Source of the DNA: an uncultured Clostridia bacterium
GTDB lineage: Bacteria > Bacillota > Clostridia > TANB77 > CAG-508
DNA length: 14,426 bases
Direction: 5' to 3'
Assembly (NCBI GenBank): GCA_934149155.1
Contig: CAKPDZ010000037.1
Location: 1 to 14,426 of the forward strand
Under the pieces are notes generated by a model that saw only the letters and a list, made by a program, of their open reading frames with translations, made no database searches and had not been told where the DNA came from. Position 1 is the first letter of the stretch; every line of letters starts with the position of its first letter. A program made the position numbers and the translations under genes. Of this stretch, positions 7,088 through 14,312 are shown piece after piece.

Positions 7088-7822
7088 TTAATTATATAAT
7101 TCTACTAAAGCGTGAATTGATTTATCATCTTGACTTTTTACAACTACAAAATGTTTTCCATTTTCAAAACTGTATTTGCAATTTACTGTTTCTCCAAGTT
7201 TTATTTCTTTTTTATATGTAATTCTAATGTTATTTAGATTCCCTTTATTATATACTTCTTCTGGCAATGCTTCATTTGCCAAATCAACATAATTTAAATT
7301 ATGCATATGATCATTTACGTCTATATCTGCTTTTCTTACTTTATATTCCGCTTCTGATTGATATTTATTAGGTTCACGCATTTTAGGAAAATCCTCATTC
7401 GGTGAATCAAATGCAAACATATCTAATTCTGGTTGATATTTTTTTAATAATTCATCATCAATTCTAACTATTTTTCCTTTTATTGTATCTACAAGTACCC
7501 ATTTTGATGATGCTAAAATAATTACATTTCCTTGTTCATCATATACTTTAAAATCACGATATGCATAACATCTAATAGCATTTTTTGACCATGTTGTTGC
7601 TTTTATTTTTTCTCCATAATTAGGTCTTCTTATAACTCGCAATTTCCATTCAATTATTATCCAACTTAAATGTGTTTGTGGAATATCTAAAATTCCATAT
7701 CCTGCCAAATCTGAATGTTTTCCTCCTACATCTTCTAAATAACTTAATATCGCCTTATTAGTAGCTTTATTTTCTCTATTTATATCTGATAATTTTATTC
7801 TATATTCATTTTCTACTATCAT
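7088..7822 (-). CDS. Acyl-ACP thioesterase (FatA/FatB family)
   Basis: This enzyme hydrolyses acyl-acyl carrier protein to free fatty acid and ACP, ending or tuning chain elongation in type II fatty-acid synthesis. The 244 residues match the bacterial length and would form a double hotdog fold. The N-terminal hotdog includes LSYLEDVGGKHSDLAG (26-41) and the WIIIEWKLRVIRRPNYGE (54-71) strand. The C-terminal hotdog has DVNDHMHNLNYVDLANEAL (168-186), with Asp-168, Asn-170 and His-172 in the positions of the family active site and Glu-184 further on. The ATG has a weak GAAGTG ribosome site. It is convergent with the flippase and sits downstream of pgi, but a repeat cluster separates it from pgi. 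It may link to the fatty-acid genes at the left end, though they are 5 kb away. Confidence 0.92.
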   Translation of the reverse strand: MIVENEYRIKLSDINRENKATNKAILSYLEDVGGKHSDLAGYGILDIPQTHLSWIIIEWKLRVIRRPNYGEKIKATTWSKNAIRCYAYRDFKVYDEQGNVIILASSKWVLVDTIKGKIVRIDDELLKKYQPELDMFAFDSPNEDFPKMREPNKYQSEAEYKVRKADIDVNDHMHNLNYVDLANEALPEEVYNKGNLNNIRITYKKEIKLGETVNCKYSFENGKHFVVVKSQDDKSIHALVELYN

Positions 7823-7858
7823 TATATTGTCACTTCTTTCTTATAATTTATAAATTTT

Positions 7859-7943
7859 TGAGCAAAAAAGAACCATTCTTGGGACAAAACAGAACCGGTC
7901 CCAAATGCGCAGTGAGCAAAACAGAACCGGTCCCAAATGTGCC
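7859..7943. repeat. REP-like 31-nt repeat cluster between pgi and the thioesterase gene
   Basis: Two well-kept units, 7881-7911 and 7913-7943, share the AAAACAGAACCGGTCCC core with the cluster at 7020-7082. A partial unit, TGAGCAAAAAAGAACC, precedes them from 7859. In 7881-7911 the left end is GGGAC, which can pair with GTCCC in the same unit. The cluster begins 11 bases after the pgi stop in the direction of transcription. Confidence 0.85.
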
Positions 7944-7954
7944 AAATGTGTATA

Positions 7955-9262
7955 TTAATATCCTGGCTTCTCTAATAATCTAAACATATTCTTTTTATAC
8001 TTTTCAACACCTGGTTGATTAAATGGATTTACTCCTAATATCATTCCTGACATTGCACATGCTTTTTCGAAGAAATAGATTAAATGTCCTATAGTTTCTT
8101 CTTTTAGAGCTGGTATTTCAATAACTATATTAGGTACATCTCCAGAAACATGTGCTTCTATTGTTCCTTCCATCGCTTTTTTATTTACATAGTCTAGACC
8201 TTTTCCTGCTAAATAATTTAGACCATCTAAATTATCTTCCTCTTCTTGGATTGTTATGTCAGATTCTGATTTTTCTATTCTTATTACTGTTTCAAATAAG
8301 TTTCTTCTTCCTTCTTGTATATATTGTCCCATTGAATGCAAGTCTGTTGTAAAGTCTACTCCTGCAGGGAATATTCCTAATTGATCTTTTCCTTCACTTT
8401 CTCCATATAGTTGTTTCCACCATTCTGTAAAATAATGCATTTTAGGTTCATAGTTTACTAATATTTCTGTATTTTTGTATAATTTATATAAAATATTTCT
8501 AACTACTGCATATTGATAACATGCATTGTATTTTAAGTTTGAGTCTTCATATTTTTCTTGTGCTGTTCTTGCCCCTTCCATTAGTCTGTCTATGTCTATT
8601 CCTGCAACAGCTATTGGTAATAGTCCAACTGGTGTTAATACTGAATATCTTCCTCCAACATTGTCTGGTATAACAAATGTTTCATATCCTTCTGAATTTG
8701 CAAGTGTTTTTAATGCTCCTCTTTCTTTGTCTGTTGTAACATATATTCTACTTCTTGCCTCTTCAATTCCATATCTGTTTTCTAACATTTCTCTGAATAT
8801 TCTGAATGCAATTGCTGGCTCTGTTGTTGTTCCTGATTTTGATATTACATTTACTGAGAAATCTTTTGTTCCTAGTAATTCTATTAAGTCATTTATGTAG
8901 TTAGGACTTAAATTGTTTCCTACATATAATATTTGTGGATGTTTTCTTTTTTCTTCTGTTAACATATTGTCAAATGTGTTTGTTAAACTTTCTATTACTG
9001 CTCTTGCTCCTAAATATGATCCTCCAATTCCTATTACTACTAATACTTCTGAATCTTCTTGAATTCTCGCTGCAGCTTCTTTTATTCTTTTGAATTCTTT
9101 TTTGTCATATTTTGTTGGTAAATCTATCCATCCAACAAAATCTTTTTCATCATTTGCTCTTTTGTGTAACTCTTGATGTATTTGTTCCACCTTTTCTTTG
9201 TATTTCATAATTGCTTTTTGTTCTATTCCTGTGTTTTTTAAATTTAGTTTTAAATTTAACAT
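7955..9262 (-). CDS. pgi: Glucose-6-phosphate isomerase
   Basis: Interconverts glucose-6-phosphate and fructose-6-phosphate in glycolysis and gluconeogenesis. The 435 residues fit the short Gram-positive type. Motifs seen are GIGGSYLGARA (78-88), the phosphate loop SKSGTTTEP (141-149), GGRYSVLTPVG (203-213), QLYGESEGK (284-292) with the catalytic-base Glu-288, TTDLHSMGQY (305-314), and the C-terminal NQPGVEKYKK with the conserved lysine. Its ATG lies one base after the rpe stop, and its AAAGGAGG ribosome site is inside the end of rpe. This shows a tight two-gene operon and likely translational coupling. A repeat cluster follows its stop. Confidence 0.98.
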   Translation of the reverse strand: MLNLKLNLKNTGIEQKAIMKYKEKVEQIHQELHKRANDEKDFVGWIDLPTKYDKKEFKRIKEAAARIQEDSEVLVVIGIGGSYLGARAVIESLTNTFDNMLTEEKRKHPQILYVGNNLSPNYINDLIELLGTKDFSVNVISKSGTTTEPAIAFRIFREMLENRYGIEEARSRIYVTTDKERGALKTLANSEGYETFVIPDNVGGRYSVLTPVGLLPIAVAGIDIDRLMEGARTAQEKYEDSNLKYNACYQYAVVRNILYKLYKNTEILVNYEPKMHYFTEWWKQLYGESEGKDQLGIFPAGVDFTTDLHSMGQYIQEGRRNLFETVIRIEKSESDITIQEEEDNLDGLNYLAGKGLDYVNKKAMEGTIEAHVSGDVPNIVIEIPALKEETIGHLIYFFEKACAMSGMILGVNPFNQPGVEKYKKNMFRLLEKPGY

Positions 9263-9263
9263 A

Positions 9264-9929
9264 CTAATTTTCCTCCTTTAGTTCATCAATAATAACTTTA
9301 TAATCAGATGCCATAAGTATTGCTGTTCCTGCAACTAAAATATTTGCACCTGCATTTTTAACTCTTGGTGCTGTTTTTAAGTTGATTCCTCCATCAACTT
9401 CAATATCTATTTCTAGTCCTTTACGCTCTATATATGACTTTAATTCTGATATTTTTGCCAACATATCTGTTATTAGTGTCTGTCCTCCTTTTCCTGGTTC
9501 TACTGTCATTACTAAACACATATGAATATATGGCAAATATTCATATACTTCTTCTATTGGTGTTTCTGGCTTTATTGCAATTCCTACTCTTGAGCCTTTT
9601 TCTTTTATTAATTGAATATTTTTCATAACATCTTCTTTATCTTTGCAAGCTTCTAAATGAAATGTTATAATATTAGGCTCTACTGCTGAAAATACTTCTA
9701 TTCCTGTTTCTACGTCTTTTACCATTAGATGTATATCCATTGGTAAATTTGATATTCTTCTTATATATGTACTGTATTCTAACATATTATGATATGTGTC
9801 TTTTTCTACAAATTCTCCATCCATTACATCTATATGAAAATAGTCTGTTTTTGACTTTTCTAATGCTAAAAATGTTTCGGCTTCTTTTCCTTTTTCTACT
9901 GTTAGGATTGATGTTGATACTTCTACCAT
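9264..9929 (-). CDS. rpe: Ribulose-phosphate 3-epimerase family protein
   Basis: A (beta/alpha)8-barrel enzyme that interconverts ribulose-5-phosphate and xylulose-5-phosphate in the pentose phosphate pathway. The chosen start gives 221 residues. The first ATG of the frame (9950) falls at the predicted transcription start, whereas the ATG at 9929 has AAAGGAGG just before it. Metal and catalytic residues are in place: FHIDVMDG (His-32, Asp-34), DIHLMV (His-67) and EVDGGI (Asp-179). The phosphate loop reads TVEPGKGGQ where classical Rpe has a VNPGFGGQ-like sequence. The change leaves some room for a related hexulose-phosphate epimerase activity such as that of allulose-6-phosphate epimerase. 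It is the first gene of the operon with pgi, fitting a role where glycolysis meets the pentose phosphate route. Confidence 0.9.
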   Translation of the reverse strand: MVEVSTSILTVEKGKEAETFLALEKSKTDYFHIDVMDGEFVEKDTYHNMLEYSTYIRRISNLPMDIHLMVKDVETGIEVFSAVEPNIITFHLEACKDKEDVMKNIQLIKEKGSRVGIAIKPETPIEEVYEYLPYIHMCLVMTVEPGKGGQTLITDMLAKISELKSYIERKGLEIDIEVDGGINLKTAPRVKNAGANILVAGTAILMASDYKVIIDELKEEN

Positions 9930-9954
9930 CTTTTTTCCTCCTTTTTCCATTTAT

Positions 9955-9983
9955 ATTTTACTATTAGTTCTTTGAAATATCAA
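9955..9983 (-). promoter_or_regulatory. Sigma-A promoter of the rpe-pgi operon
   Basis: On the minus strand TTGATA (9978-9983), a 17-base spacer and TAAAAT (9955-9960) form a good promoter. The predicted start near 9948 gives a leader of about 20 bases that holds the AAAGGAGG site, which favours the 9929 start codon over 9950. Confidence 0.75.
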
Positions 9984-10012
9984 GACTTTATATTTTATTT
10001 TTTTAATTCTAT

Positions 10013-10036
10013 GTTACTAAATAGTTGCAATTCACA
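10013..10036. repeat. Partial copy of the 2.5-kb intergenic repeat
   Basis: GTTACTAA, then a short AT stretch, then GTTGCAATTCACAGC matches GTTACTAA...GTTACAATTCACAGC at 2548-2576, in the same orientation and with one substitution in the second block. Both copies lie between a terminator and the next promoter. The matching right arm of the inverted repeat is absent here. Confidence 0.5.
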
Positions 10037-10038
10037 GC

Positions 10039-10076
10039 AAAAACCCTATACTTTGGTTCACAACCTTGTATAGGGT
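10039..10076 (-). terminator. Rho-independent terminator of the 1037-residue gene
   Basis: A perfect nine-base stem, ACCCTATAC with GTATAGGGT, encloses a second stem GGTT-gtg-AACC. A five-T run follows on the minus strand. It starts six bases beyond the stop codon of the large gene. Confidence 0.9.
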
Positions 10077-10081
10077 ATAAT

Positions 10082-13000
10082 TTATATATTAGGTTTATCC
10101 ACCACAATAAAATTAGCAAAATTCTCAGACATCTTATTACCATACTTATCAAAAAGCTCAAACACGACTCTATAAGTACCAACACCAAGAGAATCAGAAA
10201 AAGCAACTTTATAACTGCCATCACCGTTATCATTTACAGTAATCTTTTTAGAATTTTCCGTAGCAGAATAATCAAAATCACTTGTCTTTTCTACAACAGA
10301 TACTTTAATAAAAGGATCCTCTAGTTGTCCAGAGCAATTAGTATTAATTATTCTAACTTCCTCTTTACCTTTTGTAATTAATTGAAGTTTATCTTCAGCT
10401 AAATTTTCGCTATTATCAATACTAACATCTAGGCCATAATTATCTGAATAATCAATAATAGTTAATGGAACATCTATCCACCCTGCAATGTTTCCATTTA
10501 ATAAATCATTTTGTGCAAAAGCATATTCAAATTTAATTTTATAGTTTCCTGCTAACAATTGATTTTGTTCTAAAACATTTTTCATATCCATTTGGAAATC
10601 AAAATTATAACTTGTACCGCTGTCCGTGCAATTATCTAAAAACTTGCATTGTGTTGTTCCATTTACAATTGTACAAGTATTACCATTCAAATTAATTCCA
10701 CTACCAATCGGAATATCCACTTGCTTACCTTCTGCATTATATATTTTTATATTTCCATATAATTGTTTTCCCTCTCCATTAAATGTTTGAACAGTTCCGG
10801 CTGATTTTATTGTAACAACTCCATTTGGTTCATATTTTTCTAATTCAGTATTTATACTGCTAGGTTTAAACACTACTTGTGAAATATTAATTTTGTTAGT
10901 ATTTTCTATTTGTTCAGAATCAATCCAACTTTCATTATCTAAAATATTAATCATTGAATAATAACTTCCTGCCTTAATAGATGCATTATTATTTATAATA
11001 TTTGCAAAACTTACAATAAATCTGAAGCTTTCACTATAATTATATAATGTATCACCTGTAACACCATTAACTTCTTTTGTTACTCCATCTGCAAATTGTA
11101 AATTCGAAATCTGTTTAAATGTATTTCCATCTTCATCTTTGAATAAAGATAAATTTACACTATCAGTATCTGTATTTACAACATAATTATAATTTTTACC
11201 ATTATAAATCATTAATATTTCTGTTCCACTTGGAATTGTTGTAACTGTTTGTTTATCAGTCTTTAATACAAATTGCCTACTTATATTAGCATATTTATTG
11301 GGATTAGTTGAATTTTTATAAAACTCATAATTTAATTCTACATCTTGAGTATAGCTTCCTATTTCTAATATACTAATATCTTCTGCTGAACTTCCAATAT
11401 TATCGCCAATTGATCCAGTATATATTTTGTCATTAATATTTGTTGATTTGATTTCTACAAAATTTGAAATTTCAACATCCTGTTCAATATAGTAATAAGA
11501 GTAATCACTTTTTTGTGATAATATTGTATATTTGCTTTCACCACTAATAATTTCATCACTTGATTGACTTTGAGCTCTAGCAGTTGAAGCACCTTTTACT
11601 TTTATATATGGATGATTAATTCCTCCTACTATAACATTTTTGCCATTAACAATACTTGGTGTTAAAAGCAATTTAGTAGTTCCTGTAATATCACCACCAA
11701 TTGTAAAACAAATATTACTATCTAAATATAATTCTCCACCACCATTGAAATTCCCTGTAATTTCTTCATTATTAGAAAGCTTTAAACCGCTTTCTTCTGG
11801 AATTGACATATTCTCAACATCTTTAAGTCCATTATCTATAATTACATAGCTATTTTCTAAAAACACATTTTTCCAATTTTGGATTTTGCCTGCTGTTTTA
11901 TAGCAGACTTCTTCATTTGCATCTTCAAAATTGATAAACATCAAATTTGCATCTTCTGTTCCTATCAATTCTTTAATATTACCTCCTGTTATTTTTACAA
12001 TCGGAGGATTTACAATTGTATCTGTATCAGAAGGATTTTTAAAACCTATTTGCAATTTAGAAATAGTAGCATTTCCGCCTATTTGTAAATAATTATTTTT
12101 TGCCAATTCTGATATAATTGTAGAATCTTTTGCAACTAGTGGATTCCAAGTTCCAGAGTTTAATATTACACTAGATAAGTTTCCATATAATACATTCATC
12201 TCTTCATCTGTTCCAACATTCTCTGTAGCTTCAAAAGAACCTGTAGAGAAAAAACTTAAATCTGCTAAATTCAAATATGTTTTCGTTGTAACATCAGTTC
12301 CGTGAATATCAGTAATATTATCTTCTGGCAAATATTTTATATTTATGTTATCAAATCTTAATGAAGAATATATTTCAATTTCTTCGTCTTTGGCACCTAA
12401 ATATAAAGTATATTTTTTATCATCACTACTAGTTATTGTTACTGGTTTATTGCTTCCTGTTTGATACCCCAAATAATCAGAAGAATAGTTTTTATATGTA
12501 CCTTCATTATCTACTGCAAATTCTGTCCCTTCTGCATTATAATTTATTTCGTATAAATCTCCGCATAATACAAATACATTATCATAAACTGTATTATTAG
12601 CATTTTCTTCTATTAATTCATATGCTCTTTTTAATGTTGCAACAGCATCTTCGGAACTCGTACCATAATATTCATCTGAGCTTTGCTCTACTTGTCCATT
12701 TTCTGCACTTGCATTCTCTCCATTATTAAAAATATGATACTCATCATAATACATTTTATCATATGGACTTCTTACATAAATAGCTTTTCCATAAATTGCT
12801 GTTACCTCTATTGCAGTTACACCTTTAGGAACATTATACAAACCATTTTGTGCATATATTGTATTAAGATTTTCTGTTACTTTTTTTCCGTTTTGTGTCA
12901 ATTCTGTTATTTGCCAGCCAGTTAATACCATTTTATATGAATGTTCATCTATTTCTGTTGTTCCACCATCAAAATTCATTTCATTTTTACTTAATACAAT

Positions 13001-13195
13001 TTTTCTATTTGTATTATTGGCAATTTTTTGAGTAGTTACAACACTTTTGCCAGTCCCTTTTCCTGAATTATAAGTCACCTGTATTTCAGTAGTTTCTTCA
13101 GCTTTTGATTTTGGTACTAATCCTTTTATTGCCACAATTACTAATGTAATAACAAATAATATAATTAAAAATTTAAATCTTTGTTTTTTTAACAT
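10082..13195 (-). CDS. Large secreted beta-rich surface protein, function unknown
   Basis: A 1037-residue exported protein. The N-terminus has a basic start (MLKKQRFK), a hydrophobic core at about 9-23 and a likely cleavage site after SKA (residue 32). The mature part is poor in cysteine and rich in Asn, Thr, Ser and beta-strand sequence. Residues about 150-450 carry a stretch (GTSSEDAVATLKRAYELI then NNTVYDNVFVLCGDLYEI, later KPVTITSSDDKKYTLYLG) that looks like the opening of a right-handed beta-helix. Residues about 945-1031 resemble an Ig-like domain (NDNGDGSYKVAFSDSLGVGTYRVVFELFDKYGN). There is no LPxTG, SLH, choline-binding or C-terminal membrane anchor, so it is either released or held non-covalently. 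It is downstream of a small membrane protein and an SSB-like gene, with a 79-base gap, its own AAAGGA site and a strong terminator. It does not end in a DGR variable repeat. Adhesin or matrix protein is a guess. Confidence 0.88.
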   Translation of the reverse strand: MLKKQRFKFLIILFVITLVIVAIKGLVPKSKAEETTEIQVTYNSGKGTGKSVVTTQKIANNTNRKIVLSKNEMNFDGGTTEIDEHSYKMVLTGWQITELTQNGKKVTENLNTIYAQNGLYNVPKGVTAIEVTAIYGKAIYVRSPYDKMYYDEYHIFNNGENASAENGQVEQSSDEYYGTSSEDAVATLKRAYELIEENANNTVYDNVFVLCGDLYEINYNAEGTEFAVDNEGTYKNYSSDYLGYQTGSNKPVTITSSDDKKYTLYLGAKDEEIEIYSSLRFDNINIKYLPEDNITDIHGTDVTTKTYLNLADLSFFSTGSFEATENVGTDEEMNVLYGNLSSVILNSGTWNPLVAKDSTIISELAKNNYLQIGGNATISKLQIGFKNPSDTDTIVNPPIVKITGGNIKELIGTEDANLMFINFEDANEEVCYKTAGKIQNWKNVFLENSYVIIDNGLKDVENMSIPEESGLKLSNNEEITGNFNGGGELYLDSNICFTIGGDITGTTKLLLTPSIVNGKNVIVGGINHPYIKVKGASTARAQSQSSDEIISGESKYTILSQKSDYSYYYIEQDVEISNFVEIKSTNINDKIYTGSIGDNIGSSAEDISILEIGSYTQDVELNYEFYKNSTNPNKYANISRQFVLKTDKQTVTTIPSGTEILMIYNGKNYNYVVNTDTDSVNLSLFKDEDGNTFKQISNLQFADGVTKEVNGVTGDTLYNYSESFRFIVSFANIINNNASIKAGSYYSMINILDNESWIDSEQIENTNKINISQVVFKPSSINTELEKYEPNGVVTIKSAGTVQTFNGEGKQLYGNIKIYNAEGKQVDIPIGSGINLNGNTCTIVNGTTQCKFLDNCTDSGTSYNFDFQMDMKNVLEQNQLLAGNYKIKFEYAFAQNDLLNGNIAGWIDVPLTIIDYSDNYGLDVSIDNSENLAEDKLQLITKGKEEVRIINTNCSGQLEDPFIKVSVVEKTSDFDYSATENSKKITVNDNGDGSYKVAFSDSLGVGTYRVVFELFDKYGNKMSENFANFIVVDKPNI

Positions 13196-13274
13196 TTTGA
13201 TTTCATTCCTTTCTAAAAAAGATGTAACCGCGTTTTAAATGAAATTTGACGCAGACCAAAATTGTATTTTTAAT

Positions 13275-13742
13275 CTATTCCTCTCCAACATTAAAATCAT
13301 AAGCCCTAATATAATTAGAAGTCGTTGAAGCATTTAACTGTGTAGTCTCTCCAGCATTAATTGCATTTACAAAAGCCATCATTGTGGCAATTTCGTTACC
13401 ACTTTCATCAATTAAAACTATCTTTAACTTTTTCAACTCTGTTTTTTGTTCTGTTTTATTTGTAACATCAGCCAAAAGTGTTGTCATTCCACCTTTTTCT
13501 GTAAGTTGAATATTAGAAATTAACAATCCATTTACAAGTTTTGCCTCATTCAATTTAGTACTTTTATTTATACTTATTCCATCATCCATTTTTTGAACAT
13601 ATGACTCTTCTTCTGTTGAAGTTGGTTGTGCATCTTTTTTATTAACCTTTATTATAATTGCTATTAAAACTATTATAAAAACTACTATAAATGCAACAAT
13701 AACTTTTAATTCTTTCCTTCTTTTTGCATGTTTATTTGCCAA
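13275..13742 (-). CDS. Small membrane-anchored protein with FxLYD-like extracellular domain
   Basis: A 155-residue protein. It has a very basic N-terminus (KHAKRRKELK), a single membrane helix at about residues 14-33, a short linker, and an extracellular beta-sandwich of about 90 residues. That domain reads LVNGLLISNIQLTEKGGMTTLLADVTNKT (68-96), KKLKIVLIDESGNEIATMMA (103-122), and ends IRAYDFNVGEE, a pattern like FxLYD domains, whose function is unknown. The start is TTG, with AAGGAG nine bases upstream inside the end of the previous gene; only one base separates the two genes. This tight spacing shows co-transcription with the SSB-like gene. The large secreted protein follows 79 bases later. 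A scaffold or secretion partner for that protein is possible but not shown. Confidence 0.8.
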   Translation of the reverse strand: MANKHAKRRKELKVIVAFIVVFIIVLIAIIIKVNKKDAQPTSTEEESYVQKMDDGISINKSTKLNEAKLVNGLLISNIQLTEKGGMTTLLADVTNKTEQKTELKKLKIVLIDESGNEIATMMAFVNAINAGETTQLNASTTSNYIRAYDFNVGEE

Positions 13743-13743
13743 G

Positions 13744-14010
13744 TTATTTCACTCCTTTAGTTTTGAAAAAATAGATCTCTGACATATCTATTTTAAAATC
13801 AGTTTCTATTTTTCCTCTAATCATAACTAAATTATTTTTAGTTATATTCTGATAGCAGTAATCTGCTAACTTATCATATGCTTTAACTATAATAACAGAT
13901 TCATTTTCTAATTTTAATTCAAATTCTATAATTGAATCATGTTTTCCTCCAATTGCAAAACGAAAATTAACCTTATTAATTATAGTTCCTAATAAAAAAC
14001 ATTCATTCAT
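13744..14010 (-). CDS. Short SSB-like OB-fold protein
   Basis: An 88-residue protein with the pattern of a minimal single-stranded DNA-binding protein. It has a first strand NECFLLGTIINKVNFRF, then IIEFELKLE, VIIVKAYDKLADYC and LVMIRGKIETDF, matching the OB-fold strands of SSB/PriB-like proteins. It lacks the acidic C-terminal tail through which the housekeeping SSB recruits partners, so it is probably not the main SSB. AAAGG precedes its ATG. It overlaps no gene but is one base from the following TTG start. It is the first gene after the DGR template repeat, about 150 bases downstream in the same direction. A role in handling DGR cDNA is attractive but unproven; similar short SSB-like proteins may occur in other Clostridia for other reasons. 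Confidence 0.72.
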   Translation of the reverse strand: MNECFLLGTIINKVNFRFAIGGKHDSIIEFELKLENESVIIVKAYDKLADYCYQNITKNNLVMIRGKIETDFKIDMSEIYFFKTKGVK

Positions 14011-14059
14011 AATTATCCTTTTTGTATAATATATATATTCATTAAGATTACTAACATAT

Positions 14060-14065
14060 ATTATA
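14060..14065 (-). promoter_or_regulatory. Candidate -10 box before the SSB-like gene
   Basis: A perfect TATAAT on the minus strand, 50 bases before the SSB-like ATG. No convincing -35 is present, so the three-gene set could instead be read from the DGR. A 10-bp direct repeat, ATTACTAACA, occurs at 14047-14056 and 14112-14121 on either side of the box. Confidence 0.35.
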
Positions 14066-14079
14066 CTGTTTCATTTTTA

Positions 14080-14151
14080 CCTTTTTAGAAAAGGAAGGAA
14101 TAAATCTCTTTATTACTAACACTTTGCTGTATGTATTCCGTAAAATACATA
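14080..14151 (-). other. Two hairpins downstream of the DGR template repeat
   Basis: The first hairpin after the template repeat is a perfect 8-bp stem, TATGTATT with AATACATA, and a 6-nt loop (14130-14151), starting 14 bases past the repeat end. The second is CCTTTT with AAAAGG and a 3-nt loop (14080-14094). Neither has a T run on the minus strand, so they are not obvious terminators. In studied DGRs the RNA 3' of the template is structured and needed for priming, which these could represent. Confidence 0.5.
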
Positions 14152-14164
14152 ATCTGAAATAGTA

Positions 14165-14305
14165 TTAGAGTGTGAGACGCGAACCTATATTGTTGTTGGT
14201 GTTAGTCGGATTGTTGTTGTTGCGAGTAGCCGCGGTTTTGGTATTGTCCGTATTGTAGTTGCCACCACGGTTAGTACGGTACCTAGAAGAGTTCGCCTCT
14301 TTCGA
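14165..14305 (-). repeat. Diversity-generating retroelement template repeat (TR)
   Basis: A non-coding stretch of clearly higher GC than its surroundings begins just after the reverse transcriptase stop. Read on the minus strand it would give an Asn-rich peptide with 13 Asn, all AAC or AAT codons. It includes NRGGNYNTDNTKTAATRNNN, then NPTNTNNNIGSRLTL and a stop at 14165-14167. Tandem AAC codons followed by an I-G-x-R end are the hallmark of DGR templates for C-type-lectin-fold proteins, because A-to-N changes in AAY cannot create a stop. The frame is closed by a stop at 14318-14320 and has no start codon, so it is not part of a gene. This favours template over variable repeat. The 5' boundary is approximate. 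The invariant 3' end (about 14165-14188) would contain the initiation-of-homing sequence. Confidence 0.9.
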
Positions 14306-14312
14306 TTTATCC

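Noticed and set aside
5553..7943. CRISPR array
   Set aside because: The repeats are about 31 nt and regular in length, but they are separated by one to six bases, with no spacers, and are scattered over four gaps with no cas genes.
9930..9950. Longer N-terminus (MEKGGKK) for ribulose-phosphate epimerase
   Set aside because: That ATG lies at the predicted transcription start, and the added residues are the translated ribosome site; the next ATG at 9929 has ideal spacing.
10082..13195. The large secreted protein as the target of the DGR
   Set aside because: Its C-terminus ends in an Ig-like domain and FIVVDKPNI, with no IGxR end and no match to the template repeat. It may share the locus but is not the diversified gene.
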